64,000 bases of DNA. Source: Luteibacter sp. SG786 (GTDB taxonomy: Bacteria; Pseudomonadota; Gammaproteobacteria; Xanthomonadales; Rhodanobacteraceae). The stretch spans positions 2,223,063 to 2,287,062 of the forward strand of contig NZ_JAAOYX010000001.1 of the NCBI RefSeq assembly GCF_011759605.1. Direction: 5' to 3'. The notes beneath the pieces were generated by a model, which saw only the letters and a program-made list of their open reading frames with translations, did not search any database and was not told the DNA's origin. Each line of letters opens with the position of its first letter. Position 1 is the first letter of the stretch. The position numbers were made by a program, and so were the translations under genes. Below, piece by piece: positions 1-9,167 of the stretch.

Positions 1-657
1 GCCTATGTGCGTTACCCGCTGGCCGATCTGCTGCGTCTCATCGCGTTGGAATCGCACCTGCATCGCGCCATCGTCATCGGCGAAGATCTCGGCACCGTGC
101 CGTCCGACTTTCGCGACACGATCGCCGACAAGGGCGTGCTCGGCATTCGCGTGCTGTGGTTCGAACGCGCGGCGGACGGCGGCTTCATCGCGCCGGATGC
201 GTGGTCGGACAAGGCGATGGCGACAACGAGCACGCATGACGTGCCGACCGTGGCAGGCTGGTGGAGCGGACGCGACGTCGAATGGCGCAAGCGCACCGGA
301 TTGGACGACCCGGCGGTGGACGAGGCCGCGCAGCGGGAACGCGAGCGCGTGCAGCTGTGGCATGCGCTTTTCGCTTCGGGTTCCGCCTGGAACGAAGATT
401 CCCCGCCCGCGTCCGACGACATCTCGCCGGTGGTGTGGGCCGCGGCCCACCATGTATCGCTGACCCCGGCGCCACTGGCGATCTTCCCCGTCGAGGATGT
501 GCTCGGTCTTCACGAGCAGCCCAATCTTCCCGGACCGACCGACGCCGTGCATCCGAACTGGCGCCGGCGCATGCCGGATACGTCGTCGCGGCTGTTCGAC
601 GGGCCGATCGCCCATGCCGTCTGCGCCACGATCGACCAGACACGGAATCGCTCATGA
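1..657 (+). CDS. malQ: 4-alpha-glucanotransferase, C-terminal part (cut by window start)
   Basis: Amylomaltase moves alpha-1,4-glucan segments between maltodextrins in the cytoplasm. The reading frame is open from base 1, so only the last 218 residues are present. Visible family motifs are the catalytic-region strings IGEDLGTVP and TTSTHDVPTVAGWW, and the C-terminal N-L-P-G-P-T-D followed by H-P-N-W-R-R, all typical of GH77 enzymes. The stop codon overlaps the treY start by four bases (ATGA), so the two genes are surely co-transcribed and belong to a glycogen/trehalose operon whose other members (usually treZ, glgX, glgB) would lie upstream of the window. The family call is firm; the N-terminus cannot be judged. 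Confidence 0.95.
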   Translation, partial: AYVRYPLADLLRLIALESHLHRAIVIGEDLGTVPSDFRDTIADKGVLGIRVLWFERAADGGFIAPDAWSDKAMATTSTHDVPTVAGWWSGRDVEWRKRTGLDDPAVDEAAQRERERVQLWHALFASGSAWNEDSPPASDDISPVVWAAAHHVSLTPAPLAIFPVEDVLGLHEQPNLPGPTDAVHPNWRRRMPDTSSRLFDGPIAHAVCATIDQTRNRS

Positions 658-3266
658 GTCCGCCGCGCGCACTTGCACGCCTGCAGTTCCATGCGGGTTT
701 CACACTCGACGACGCGGTGGGCGTGGTGGATTACTACGCGAACCTCGGCGTGAGTCATCTTTATGCGTCGCCCATCCTTCGCGCACGCAGGGGGTCCACG
801 CACGGGTACGACGTGGTGGACTGCCATGAGGTCAATCCGGAACTGGGTGGCGAAGACGCACTGCGCCGGCTGGTGGCGGCACTCCGCGCGCACGGAATGG
901 GCCTGGTGCTGGACATCGTGCCGAACCACATGGGCGTCGGCGTGGAAAACGCCTGGTGGATGGACGTGTTGCGCCATGGGCGCGAAAGCCGCTATGCCGG
1001 CTACTTCGACATCGACTGGCAGGCATCCGATCCACTGCTGCGGGGCCGGCTGCTGCTTCCCATCCTTGGCGCTGGTTACGACACCACGCTGCGCGAAGGG
1101 CACATCCGCCTTGCGCTGCGTCGCGACCAATGGATGCTGCGGGTCTACGACGATCACCTGCCTTTGTCGCCAGCATCGACGAAAACGTTGGCGAGCGACA
1201 CCGAAGCCGCGCACGATCCCGCCACCGACGAGGGCAGGGCGGCGCTGCATGCACTGATCGAGCGCCAGCACTACCGTCTGGCGTTCTGGAAGCTGGCCAG
1301 CGACATGGTCAACTACCGGCGCTTCTTCGACATCAACGAACTCGCCGGATTGCGGATCGAACGCACCGCCGTGTTCGAGGATACGCACAAGACCATCTTT
1401 CGCCTTTACGCGGAAGGCCTGATCGACGGCGTGCGCTGCGATCACGTGGACGGCCTGGCCGATCCGCGGCGCTATTGCCGCCAGTTGCGGCATCGGCTTG
1501 AACGCCTGCGTCCGCAGCGCCCGCCGGAAGCACCGCGCGATGGCGCGTATCTCGTCGTGGAGAAGATCCTCGCGAACGACGAGTCGCTGCGGCTCGACTG
1601 GCGCACCGACGGCACCACGGGCTACGAATTCATGGACCAGGTGTCGGCCGTGCTGCACGACGAAGCGGGCGAGGCGCCGCTTACCGAACTGTGGCGAAAA
1701 CTCACGGGGGACAGCGCGGACTTTGCCACGCAGGCGGTGCGCGCCCGGCGGCAGATCCTCGTGGACAGTTTCGAGGCGGAACTGGACCGGACCGCGCGTG
1801 CGCTGTTCGCGGCCGCGCGTGCCGACGTGGCCACGCGCGACGTTTCCCTCGCCGCCATCCGCCGTGTGCTGGTGGAATTGCTGGTGCATTTTCCCGTCTA
1901 CCGCACCTATGCCGGTGGCGCGGGGCGCGATGCGTTCGACGAATCCGTGTTTGCACGAGCGGTGGAGGGCGCGTTGCGCACGATTCGCCTGCAAGACGTG
2001 GAACTCCTGCACCTTGTCGCACGGTGGCTTGGCGGTGAAGCGCCGCGCAGCCTGCCGCCAGGCCCCGTTCGGCGGGCCCGCGAGCGCGCGATCGCCGTCT
2101 TCCAGCAGGCTACCTCTCCGGTGGCGGCAAAGGCCGTGGAGGACACGGCCGGATATCGCTACGGGCGCCTGCTTTCGCGCAACGAGGTGGGTGTGGACGC
2201 CGCGCACCTGGCGCTCACCGTCGAGGAATTCCATCGCCGCTGCGCGGAGCGTGCCGACGTCCTGCCGCATAACCTCCTGGCCACCGCCACGCACGACCAC
2301 AAGCGCGGGGAAGACTTGAGGGCGCGCCTCGCGGTGCTGTCGGAAGTGGCGGGCCGTTGGGTGGTGACCGTGGAACGCTGGCGCATGCGCCATGCCGATT
2401 TCCGGAAGCGCACCGAGGACGGCCGGATGGCGCCATCCGCCGCAGACGAACTCATGCTCTACCAGATGCTCGTGGGCGCATGGCCGCTGGGGCTGACGCC
2501 GGGCGACGACGAAGGGATGGAGCGGTTCGCGACGCGAATCGCGGCGTGGCAGCGCAAGGCGCTGCGCGAGGCCAAGCGCTGGACCCGCTGGACGTCGCCG
2601 AACGAGCCTTACGAAGACGCGTGCGAGGACTTCCTCCGCAGCCTGCTGTCCAGCGATTGCGCCGAGGAACTTGCTGCCTTCGCCAGCTACATCGCGGCGC
2701 CCGGCGCCGCGAACGGGCTGGCCCAGACGGTGCTGCGCCTCACCACCCCCGGCGTTCCCGATCTCTACCAGGGAACGGACTACTGGGATTTCAGCCTGGT
2801 CGACCCGGACAACCGGCGCCCTGTCGATTTCTCCGCCCGCGCGGCGTCGCTGGCGCGGGACGGGAGTCCGGCGGAGGCGCTGGCGACCTGGCGCGACGGC
2901 GCGATCAAGCAGGCGGTCATCGCGCGGCTGCTTCGGTTGCGCCGGGACCACCCGGACCTGTTCGCCCGCGGCACGTACCGGCCGCTGGCGGCCACCGGCC
3001 CGGCGGCTGACCACGTCCTGGCGTTTGTCCGGGAGCACCGCGGCCAGAAGCTCGTCGTGGCCGTGGCGCGGCACACGGCCGACTGGCTGGGGGGAGCCGA
3101 TACCCCAGCCATCCCGGCGTCCCGCTGGGCCGGCACGGTACTCGCCTTGCCGGAGGGGAACTGGCGCGACGTCCTCGGCACCGGCGGCTCGCAGAGAGGC
3201 GACATCGGCATGGCGGACCTGATGGGCGAGCTCCCCGTAGCCGCCTGGGTCACCGGCAAGGTATAG
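654..3266 (+). CDS. treY: maltooligosyltrehalose synthase (TreY)
   Basis: A cytoplasmic GH13 enzyme that turns the reducing-end alpha-1,4 link of maltodextrin into a trehalose link. With TreZ it makes trehalose from glycogen, an osmoprotectant route. The product is 870 residues, normal for TreY. GH13 region 1 is LDIVPNHMGV near residue 86, region 2 with the nucleophile is GVRCDHVDGLADP near 259, the acid/base glutamate is in LVVEKILANDE near 301, and the TreY signature THDHKRGEDLRARL lies near 546. The ATG at 654 overlaps the malQ stop; longer in-frame versions reaching back into malQ are rejected because the homologous N-terminus begins at this ATG. A REP-like palindrome follows 3 bases after the stop. 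Confidence 0.96.
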   Translation: MSPPRALARLQFHAGFTLDDAVGVVDYYANLGVSHLYASPILRARRGSTHGYDVVDCHEVNPELGGEDALRRLVAALRAHGMGLVLDIVPNHMGVGVENAWWMDVLRHGRESRYAGYFDIDWQASDPLLRGRLLLPILGAGYDTTLREGHIRLALRRDQWMLRVYDDHLPLSPASTKTLASDTEAAHDPATDEGRAALHALIERQHYRLAFWKLASDMVNYRRFFDINELAGLRIERTAVFEDTHKTIFRLYAEGLIDGVRCDHVDGLADPRRYCRQLRHRLERLRPQRPPEAPRDGAYLVVEKILANDESLRLDWRTDGTTGYEFMDQVSAVLHDEAGEAPLTELWRKLTGDSADFATQAVRARRQILVDSFEAELDRTARALFAAARADVATRDVSLAAIRRVLVELLVHFPVYRTYAGGAGRDAFDESVFARAVEGALRTIRLQDVELLHLVARWLGGEAPRSLPPGPVRRARERAIAVFQQATSPVAAKAVEDTAGYRYGRLLSRNEVGVDAAHLALTVEEFHRRCAERADVLPHNLLATATHDHKRGEDLRARLAVLSEVAGRWVVTVERWRMRHADFRKRTEDGRMAPSAADELMLYQMLVGAWPLGLTPGDDEGMERFATRIAAWQRKALREAKRWTRWTSPNEPYEDACEDFLRSLLSSDCAEELAAFASYIAAPGAANGLAQTVLRLTTPGVPDLYQGTDYWDFSLVDPDNRRPVDFSARAASLARDGSPAEALATWRDGAIKQAVIARLLRLRRDHPDLFARGTYRPLAATGPAADHVLAFVREHRGQKLVVAVARHTADWLGGADTPAIPASRWAGTVLALPEGNWRDVLGTGGSQRGDIGMADLMGELPVAAWVTGKV

Positions 3267-3268
3267 GC

Positions 3269-3291
3269 GTGGGAGCCGCTTCAGCGGCGAT
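3269..3291. repeat. REP-like palindrome, single copy
   Basis: The 23 bases read GTGGGAGCCGCTTCAGCGGCGAT, written here only by its two halves GTGGGAGCCGC and GCGGCGAT around the loop TTCA. The same unit recurs in four other gaps of this window. It sits between the convergent treY and acyl-CoA-binding protein genes, and could work as a bidirectional hairpin. Confidence 0.8.
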
Positions 3292-3292
3292 C

Positions 3293-3553
3293 TCAGTCTC
3301 GGAGCGACCGCACCAGCGCGATGTAATCGTGCATGGCCGCCTCCGGCGACGTTCCCTTCAGGGCCGCCCAGGCCTCGTATTTGGCGGTGCCCACGAAATC
3401 GAAGAAGCCCGGCCTGGCTCCGTGGACGTCGCCTTCGGAGCCCTGCTTGTAGAGGGCATAGATGCGCAGAAGGGTGTCATTGTCCGGTCGGCGCCCCAGC
3501 CGCTTCAGGTCCACGTAAGCCTGCTCGAACTGGCTCCGGAGGTCGTCTGGCAT
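3293..3553 (-). CDS. acyl-CoA-binding protein
   Basis: A small cytoplasmic four-helix protein that binds and buffers long-chain acyl-CoA esters. The product from the ATG at 3553 is 86 residues, the classic ACBP length. It starts M-P-D-D-L-R-S-Q-F-E-Q-A and carries the conserved core LRIYALYKQGSEGDV, then G-F-F-D-F-V-G-T-A-K-Y-E-A-W, the signature that packs around the CoA group. An upstream ATG at 3619 would add 22 residues not expected in the family, so the shorter start is chosen. It converges on treY with a REP-like palindrome between them and is divergent from cmk. ACBP is common in eukaryotes but patchy in bacteria, so its presence is mildly notable. Confidence 0.92.
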   Translation of the reverse strand: MPDDLRSQFEQAYVDLKRLGRRPDNDTLLRIYALYKQGSEGDVHGARPGFFDFVGTAKYEAWAALKGTSPEAAMHDYIALVRSLRD

Positions 3554-3677
3554 GGGGCGCTTCAACCGTGGCGCGTGGAAGTTCGGGGGCTTGTAGCACG
3601 GCGTCCCGGGGCTGTCCATCGGCCGGCGGGGGCCCTCGACGCGATATCATGCGGGTTTCGCGAACGAGGTTGATCCC

Positions 3678-4358
3678 ATGGCCCATCCGGCAGCCGTCCC
3701 CGTCCTGACCATCGACGGCCCCTCCGGCTCCGGCAAGGGAACCATCAGCCGCCTGGTGGCGGAGCGCCTGGGCTGGCGCCTGCTCGACTCCGGGGCCCTG
3801 TACCGTGCCGTGGGTTACGCGGCGGGCGAGGAGGGCATCGACCTGTCCGACGCCGAGGCGGTGACCCGCTGCGCCCGTACGGTGAAGATCCGCTTCCAGC
3901 CCAGCGCGGACGGCGGGGAAACCCGGGTGCTGGTCAACGGGCACGACGCCACGGACGAACTGCGCACGGAAACGGCCGGCGCGGCCGCCTCGGCCATCGC
4001 CGTGATTCCGTCGGTCCGGGAGGCCCTGGTGGACCTCCAGCACGCGTTCCGCAAGGCGCCGGGGCTGGTCGCCGACGGGCGCGACATGGGGACCGTGATA
4101 TTCCCGGATGCCGCCCATAAGTTCTTCCTTACGGCCAGCGCCGCCGAGCGTGCGAAAAGGCGCTATAAGCAGTTGAAGGATAAGGGTCTAAGCGTTACAC
4201 TTGCGACCCTTCAGCGAGAGATCGAGGCGCGCGACGAGCGGGACGCGTCGCGGCCGGTCGCCCCGTTGAAGCCCGCCGAAGGCGCCGTGGTCATCGATAC
4301 CACCGGCATGCCCATCGACGAGGTGGTGGCGAAAGTTTTCGCCGTGGTGCGTCCGTAA
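3678..4358 (+). CDS. cmk: cytidylate kinase
   Basis: Transfers phosphate from ATP to CMP or dCMP in the cytoplasm, feeding CTP and dCTP pools. The 226-residue product has the P-loop GPSGSGKGT at residues 14-22, the NMP-binding stretch [12 protein letters not shown] just after it, and the conserved [17 protein letters not shown] near residue 130, all diagnostic of Cmk. The length matches the E. coli enzyme (about 227). It is followed after 168 bases by rpsA, an order conserved widely in proteobacteria, and read-through between the two is likely. The ATG at 3678 is the only sensible start. Confidence 0.97.
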   Translation: MAHPAAVPVLTIDGPSGSGKGTISRLVAERLGWRLLDSGALYRAVGYAAGEEGIDLSDAEAVTRCARTVKIRFQPSADGGETRVLVNGHDATDELRTETAGAAASAIAVIPSVREALVDLQHAFRKAPGLVADGRDMGTVIFPDAAHKFFLTASAAERAKRRYKQLKDKGLSVTLATLQREIEARDERDASRPVAPLKPAEGAVVIDTTGMPIDEVVAKVFAVVRP

Positions 4359-4526
4359 GGCGCGTCGCGGCATCGGTGTCCGCGCGGTGTGCGCGGGCTC
4401 TTGGCAACGGTGCAGGGGATCCCATCCGGGTAACTCCGCGCACCCTCTACCGGCGGGTCCCCCGTTCGTCTGCGATCACGAAGGTACGCAGGCCCGGGTA
4501 CGACCTTTCATAACCCTGGAATCAAC
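4359..4526 (+). promoter_or_regulatory. rpsA leader region (cmk-rpsA gap)
   Basis: This 168-base gap holds no gene. It is rich in G/C runs that can form several short hairpins. In other proteobacteria the rpsA leader folds into hairpins bound by S1 itself for autogenous control; by position this gap could do the same. I saw no single strong promoter by eye, so the assignment is inference from location. Confidence 0.35.
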
Positions 4527-6200
4527 ATGACTGAAAGTTTTGCCGAACTGTTTGAACAGAGCCAGCAGGCCATTTCCAAGCTGAAGCCCGGCTCCATCGT
4601 CACCGGTATCGTTGTGGAAATCCGCAACGACGTGGTGGTGATCAACGCCGGCCTGAAGAGCGAAGGCATCGTCCCCATCGAGCAGTTCAAGGACGAGTCC
4701 GGCGCGCTGGAAGTGGAAGTGGGCGACGAGGTCAAGGTCGCGCTCGACGCGCTCGAAGACGGCTTCGGCGAGACCAAGCTCTCCCGTGAGAAGGCCAAGC
4801 GTTCGATGGTGTGGGACGACCTCGAGCAGGCGTTCGACAAGGAAGAGACCATCACCGGCAAGATCTCCGGCAAGGTCAAGGGCGGCTTCACGGTCGACAT
4901 CAAGGACGTCCGCGCGTTCCTGCCGGGCTCCCTGGTCGACGTGCGTCCGGTCCGCGATCCGGTCTACCTCGAGGGCAAGGACCTCGAGTTCAAGATCATC
5001 AAGCTCGACCGCAAGCGCAACAACGTCGTCGTCAGCCGCCGCGCGGTCGTCGAGACGGAGTTCTCGGAAGAGCGCGAGAAGCTGCTCGAACGCCTGACCG
5101 AAGGCGCGGTCGTGAAGGGTGTGGTGAAAAACCTCACCGATTACGGCGCGTTCGTCGACCTCGGCGGCATCGACGGCCTGCTGCACATCACCGACATGGC
5201 GTGGAAGCGCGTGCGTCATCCGTCCGAAGTCGTCAACGTCGGCGACGAACTGGACGTCCGCGTGCTCAAGTACGACCGCGAGCGCAACCGCGTGTCGCTC
5301 GGCCTCAAGCAGCTCGGCGACGACCCGTGGGTCGCCATCGCCCGCCGCTACCCGGTCGGCAGCCGTCTGTTCGGCAAGGTCTCCAACGTCACCGATTACG
5401 GCTGCTTCGTCGAGATCGAGCCGGGCGTCGAAGGCCTGGTGCACGTCTCCGAAATGGACTGGACCAACAAGAACGTCAACCCGGCCAAGGTCGTGCAGGT
5501 CGGCGACGAGACCGAGGTCATGGTTCTCGACGTGGACGAAGAGCGTCGTCGTATCTCCCTCGGTATCAAGCAGACCCGCTCGAACCCGTGGGAAGCCTTC
5601 GCCGCCATGCACAAGAAGGGCGACAAGGTGTCGGGCCAGATCAAGTCGATCACCGACTTCGGCATCTTCATCGGCCTGGAAGGCGGCATCGACGGTCTCG
5701 TCCACCTGTCCGACATCTCGTGGCAGGCCTCGGGTGAAGACCTCGTCCGCAACTTCAAGAAGGGCGACGAAGTCGAGGCCGTGGTTCTTGCCGTCGATCC
5801 GGAACGCGAGCGCATCTCCCTCGGCATCAAGCAGATGGAGCAGGATCCGTTCGGCCAGTTCATGGCCACGAATCCGCGCGGCACGGTCCTGACCGGCACG
5901 GTTCGCGAAGTCGACGCCAAGGGTGCGACCATCGACCTCGGCGAAGGCGTCGAAGGCTACATCCGTGCCAACGACATCGCCAAGGAACGCGTCGACGACG
6001 CCACCCAGTACCTCAAGGTGGGTGATTCCGTCGAGGCGAAGTTCACCGGCATGGATCGCAAGGGCCGTCAGCTCCAGCTGTCGATCCGCGCGAAGGACGA
6101 GGAAGATCTGGCCGACACCATGGCCGACTACCAGTCCGCCGCCGGTGGTACCACCAAGCTCGGCGCGCTCCTCAAGGAGCAGATGAACAAGGCCGACTAA
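4527..6200 (+). CDS. rpsA: 30S ribosomal protein S1
   Basis: S1 binds mRNA on the small ribosomal subunit and helps initiation on structured leaders. The product is 557 residues, exactly the length of E. coli S1, and starts [10 protein letters not shown]. Six OB-fold S1 domains can be followed at roughly 21-86, 105-171, 192-260, 277-347, 364-434 and 451-520; the last four show the repeated core V-T-D-Y-G-[AC]-F-V or close variants, G-L-[LV]-H-[IV]-[ST] and D-x-E-R-x-R-[IV]-S-L-G-[LI]-K-Q. Strong codon bias (GGC, CGT/CGC, AAG, CTC) fits high expression. It lies between cmk and ihfB as in most gammaproteobacteria. Confidence 0.98.
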   Translation: MTESFAELFEQSQQAISKLKPGSIVTGIVVEIRNDVVVINAGLKSEGIVPIEQFKDESGALEVEVGDEVKVALDALEDGFGETKLSREKAKRSMVWDDLEQAFDKEETITGKISGKVKGGFTVDIKDVRAFLPGSLVDVRPVRDPVYLEGKDLEFKIIKLDRKRNNVVVSRRAVVETEFSEEREKLLERLTEGAVVKGVVKNLTDYGAFVDLGGIDGLLHITDMAWKRVRHPSEVVNVGDELDVRVLKYDRERNRVSLGLKQLGDDPWVAIARRYPVGSRLFGKVSNVTDYGCFVEIEPGVEGLVHVSEMDWTNKNVNPAKVVQVGDETEVMVLDVDEERRRISLGIKQTRSNPWEAFAAMHKKGDKVSGQIKSITDFGIFIGLEGGIDGLVHLSDISWQASGEDLVRNFKKGDEVEAVVLAVDPERERISLGIKQMEQDPFGQFMATNPRGTVLTGTVREVDAKGATIDLGEGVEGYIRANDIAKERVDDATQYLKVGDSVEAKFTGMDRKGRQLQLSIRAKDEEDLADTMADYQSAAGGTTKLGALLKEQMNKAD

Positions 6201-6283
6201 CCGTCGGGCGAGGGGCGGCCAACCCGCCCCTCGCTGTGTTGGATAGATCCATAGCGTCAGCTTCGAGAACCACCAGGGGACCC

Positions 6284-6586
6284 ATGACAAAGTCGGAATT
6301 GATCGAGGCGCTGGCGCGGCGCCAGACCCATCTTGCCTTCAGCGACGTGGAACTTGCCGTCAAGAGTGTGCTGGAACAGATGAGCCAAGCCCTGTCGACG
6401 GGCGAGCGAATCGAGATCCGCGGATTCGGCAGTTTCGCGCTGCACTTCCGTCCGCCGCGCATGGGCCGCAACCCCAAGACCGGCGAGGCAGTGGCCCTCC
6501 CGGGCAAGCACGTCCCACATTTCAAACCCGGTAAGGAATTACGCGAACGCGTAAACCTCATCGAAGGAACCGACGCCGCGCAGTAG
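6284..6586 (+). CDS. ihfB: integration host factor beta subunit
   Basis: With IhfA it forms the DNA-bending heterodimer IHF, used in transcription, replication and recombination. The product is 100 residues, starts M-T-K-S-E-L-I-E, and has the DNABII arm with the conserved [11 protein letters not shown] followed by [10 protein letters not shown]. The proline in this arm intercalates into DNA at each kink. The GTG further upstream at 6236 would add 16 residues foreign to the family and is rejected. The stop codon is inside a rho-independent terminator, so the cmk-rpsA-ihfB transcript probably ends here. Confidence 0.97.
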   Translation: MTKSELIEALARRQTHLAFSDVELAVKSVLEQMSQALSTGERIEIRGFGSFALHFRPPRMGRNPKTGEAVALPGKHVPHFKPGKELRERVNLIEGTDAAQ

Positions 6587-6601
6587 CGCGGCGTTTTTTT
6601 T
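6573..6601 (+). terminator. rho-independent terminator of ihfB
   Basis: A perfect 9-bp stem ACGCCGCGC / GCGCGGCGT with loop AGTA is followed by eight T residues (6594-6601). The ihfB stop codon TAG at 6584-6586 lies in the loop and the start of the right arm. Confidence 0.93.
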
Positions 6602-6700
6602 GGCAACCCCCGCGGTTTTTTTCGGCACCTACGCCCTGAACGTGCCGGCGAAGCTGTATGAAATGCGAACCGCGAACCACCACGTCATTCAGGATTCGGG

Positions 6701-6706
6701 TACAGT
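6701..6706 (+). promoter_or_regulatory. possible -10 element of the lapA operon
   Basis: TACAGT ends six bases before the lapA ATG, so a start site 6-7 bases downstream would fall on the ATG and give a leaderless mRNA. No Shine-Dalgarno sequence is visible before lapA. No clear -35 was identified. Confidence 0.35.
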
Positions 6707-6712
6707 CGCCGG

Positions 6713-6964
6713 ATGCGTCTGATTGCCATCATTTTCCTACTGCTGTTCATTGCCGCCGGCGTCGTTTTCGGCGCACTGAACGCCGACCTCGCGTCGTTCG
6801 ATCTCGGCTTCGCGCAGCTGTCCCTCCCCAAGGGCGGGGCCATGCTCTCGGCGGTACTGCTGGGTTGGATCCTGGGCGGCATCACCGCCTGGCTTGGAAC
6901 CTCACTGGGCCATCGCCGGCGCCGCCGGCGCGAGCGCAAGGTGGAGAGCACGACCACCGCATGA
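6713..6964 (+). CDS. lapA: lipopolysaccharide assembly protein A (LapA/YciS, DUF1049)
   Basis: Small inner-membrane protein that acts with LapB in controlling LPS production. The product is 83 residues with two hydrophobic helices, about residues 3-22 and 43-64, separated by the DUF1049-type segment F-D-L-G-F-A-Q-L-S-L-P, and ends in a very basic cytoplasmic tail with six consecutive arginines. The gene is followed by lapB with a 4-base ATGA overlap, the same pair as yciS-yciM in E. coli. The ihfB terminator lies just upstream, so this begins a new transcription unit. It lacks a visible ribosome site (see the -10 entry). Confidence 0.93.
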   Translation: MRLIAIIFLLLFIAAGVVFGALNADLASFDLGFAQLSLPKGGAMLSAVLLGWILGGITAWLGTSLGHRRRRRRERKVESTTTA

Positions 6965-8133
6965 ACCCGATCTGGTTGCTGGCGCTCGTTCCTCCCCTCG
7001 CTTTCGCCTGTGGCTGGTGGCTCGCCCGACGAAGCCATGTGAAGCGCTCGGGGGAGCGTGTCAACGAGTTGTCTTCCGATTACTTCCGGGGCCTCAACTA
7101 CCTCCTCAACGAGGAGCAGGACAAGGCGCTGGAGGTGTTCCTTCGCCTGGCCGAATACAACCGCGACACCGTCGAGACCCATCTCGCCCTGGGCAACCTC
7201 TTCCGCAAGCGCGGGGAAGTGGACCGGGCCATCCGTCTGCACCAGCACCTGGTTTCGCGTCAGGGCCTTTCCGACGAGATGAAAACGGTGGCCTTGCTGG
7301 AACTCGGTGAGGACTACATGCGCGCTGGCCTGCTGGACCGCGCGGAAACCCTGTTCTCCGACCTCGTAGCCATGGACGCCCTGGCGCCTTCGGCGCTGCG
7401 GCACCTCATCGCCATCTATCAGCACGAACGCGAGTGGCACAAGGCGATCGACCACGCGCGCCGGCTGGAAGCGATGACCGGCGAAGACGAATCGGCCATG
7501 ATCGCCCAGTTCTATTGCGAGCTTGCCGAGCAGTCGCGCCAGCACGGTGCGCGCACCGAGGCACGCGACTATGTTCGTGACGCGTTCGCCTGCCAGGAGA
7601 ACTGCGTGCGCGCGCACATGATCGCCGGCCGGCTCTCGTCGGAAGACGGCGAACTGGAGCAGGCGATCGCGTCGTACGAAGCCGCCATCGCCGCGGATAT
7701 CGCCTTCGTCCCCGAGATCCTCCCCCCACTGCTCAACTGCTATGCGCGCTCGGGCCAGATGGACCGCGCGGAAGCGTTCCTGCGGGAAATCATGGAGCGA
7801 TACCACGGCATCTCGCCGGTGCTCGCGCTCACCCGGCTATATGAGGGCAGGGACGGCGAGCGTACGGCCATCGACTTCCTCACCGGGCAGTTGCGCAAGC
7901 GTCCCTCCGTGCGTGGCCTCATGGCGTTGATCGACGCCACGATGGACAAGGTGTCCGGCGAGGCTCGCGAGAACTACCTCATTCTCCGCGACCTCACCCG
8001 CAAGCTCCTCGAAGGCCAGGCCATGTATCGCTGCAGCCGTTGCGGCTTCGGCGCGAAGGCGCACCACTGGCAGTGCCCGAGCTGCAAGAGCTGGGGCACG
8101 GTACGCCCCATTCATGGCGTCGCGAACGAATGA
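6961..8133 (+). CDS. lapB: lipopolysaccharide assembly protein B (LapB/YciM)
   Basis: Membrane-anchored TPR protein that links LPS synthesis to FtsH-dependent degradation of LpxC. The product is 390 residues, close to E. coli LapB (389). It has one N-terminal transmembrane helix (residues 3-20, ending W-W-L-A-R-R), then TPR repeats starting at SSDYFRGLNYLLNEEQDKAL, and a C-terminal rubredoxin-like metal site C-S-R-C-G-F then C-P-S-C-K-S-W-G-T. All parts needed for function are present. It overlaps lapA by four bases upstream and the glycosyltransferase by four bases downstream, tying LPS control to polysaccharide genes in one transcript. Confidence 0.96.
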   Translation: MNPIWLLALVPPLAFACGWWLARRSHVKRSGERVNELSSDYFRGLNYLLNEEQDKALEVFLRLAEYNRDTVETHLALGNLFRKRGEVDRAIRLHQHLVSRQGLSDEMKTVALLELGEDYMRAGLLDRAETLFSDLVAMDALAPSALRHLIAIYQHEREWHKAIDHARRLEAMTGEDESAMIAQFYCELAEQSRQHGARTEARDYVRDAFACQENCVRAHMIAGRLSSEDGELEQAIASYEAAIAADIAFVPEILPPLLNCYARSGQMDRAEAFLREIMERYHGISPVLALTRLYEGRDGERTAIDFLTGQLRKRPSVRGLMALIDATMDKVSGEARENYLILRDLTRKLLEGQAMYRCSRCGFGAKAHHWQCPSCKSWGTVRPIHGVANE

Positions 8134-9167
8134 CGCCTCTCCATGCAAACGCCGCGTCGCTGCCGATCGGCTGTATCGTGGCGGCGTTCGTCGTTTCCTT
8201 CGCGAGCGTGCGCATGGCCATCGCCTATGCCCACCGGCGCGGCATGCTCGACACGCCCGGCCGCCGGCGTTCGCACACGATGCCCACGCCGCGCGGTGGC
8301 GGCATCGGCATCGTGCTCGGCGCCCTTGTCGGCATGCCGGCGTGCCTGTTGCTGCTACCCGAATCGCCGGGTGCGGCCACGGTGGGCGCCTTTACGGTCG
8401 CGACCATCGCCGTGGCGGCCATCGGTTGGCTGGACGACCACGGCTCGCTACCCATCCGGCCCCGCTTGCTCATTCAGTTGGCGGCAACGTTGGTGCTGTG
8501 CGTGGCCGTCGCTTCGGGTACCTCGAGCCTGTGGTGGGCCGTGCCGCTCCTGTTGGCCGGGGTCTGGTCCATCAACCTCCACAATTTCATGGACGGCATC
8601 GACGGTCTGGCCGCCCAACAGGCCCTGTTCTTTGGCGCAGCCGTCGGGGCGCTTGCCTGGGCTGCCGGGAACCCGGCGATCGCTTACGCAGGGCTTGCCA
8701 TGGCCGCGGCCGCCCTCGGTTTCTGGTGGTTCAACCGCTCGCCCGCGCGGATATTCATGGGTGACGTAGGCAGCGGAACGCTGGGTCTGCTGGTTTTCGC
8801 GCTCTCGGCGATGTTGTGGGCATTTCGCACGAACTTGCTCTGGCCGGCGCTTGTTTTTTCCTCGGCTTTCGTCATCGACGCGACCTTGACGCTGCTCGTG
8901 CGAATGCTGCGCGGTGCGCGCTGGTACACTCCGCACCGCGAACACCTTTATCAGTGGCTCGTGAGACGGGGAGCGTCACATCGGAGGGTAGCCGCGGGCT
9001 ACCTCGCCTGGAACGTTCTCGTCTGTGTTCCCGTCGCATGGATCGCGTTCCGCTCACCAGCGGTGGCGCCGGCCTGTTTCGCGGCGGTGTACGTGGTGGG
9101 GGCAGCGGTTTGGCGTACTGGCAAGCGTTACGGCTTGCGTCGAAGGGAGCGACATGTTTCTGCGTAA
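8130..9167 (+). CDS. WecA/MraY-type undecaprenyl-phosphate glycosyl-1-phosphate transferase
   Basis: Polytopic inner-membrane enzyme of the PNPT family that loads the first sugar-1-phosphate on undecaprenyl phosphate for O-antigen or other surface glycans. The 345-residue product starts at the ATG overlapping the lapB stop. Visible motifs are T-P-R-G-G-G-I-G-I-V-L-G near residue 53, the aspartate pair G-W-L-D-D-H near 100, N-F-M-D-G-I-D-G-L near 155, F-M-G-D-V-G-S near 210, and the cytoplasmic H-R-E-H-L-Y-Q-W-L loop near 270. Around ten hydrophobic helices are present. It overlaps the next gene by 14 bases. Similar proteins occur at this locus in Xanthomonas. The sugar used cannot be told from sequence. 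Confidence 0.88.
   Translation: MTPLHANAASLPIGCIVAAFVVSFASVRMAIAYAHRRGMLDTPGRRRSHTMPTPRGGGIGIVLGALVGMPACLLLLPESPGAATVGAFTVATIAVAAIGWLDDHGSLPIRPRLLIQLAATLVLCVAVASGTSSLWWAVPLLLAGVWSINLHNFMDGIDGLAAQQALFFGAAVGALAWAAGNPAIAYAGLAMAAAALGFWWFNRSPARIFMGDVGSGTLGLLVFALSAMLWAFRTNLLWPALVFSSAFVIDATLTLLVRMLRGARWYTPHREHLYQWLVRRGASHRRVAAGYLAWNVLVCVPVAWIAFRSPAVAPACFAAVYVVGAAVWRTGKRYGLRRRERHVSA

Noticed and set aside
510-3074. Long open frame on the minus strand opposite treY
   Set aside because: It mirrors treY codon structure (high-GC shadow), has no ribosome site and no recognisable domain; treY is unambiguous.
4476-6290. Long open frame opposite rpsA
   Set aside because: Antisense shadow of a highly biased ribosomal gene; composition (many Val, Asp, His, Leu) is an artefact of codon bias.
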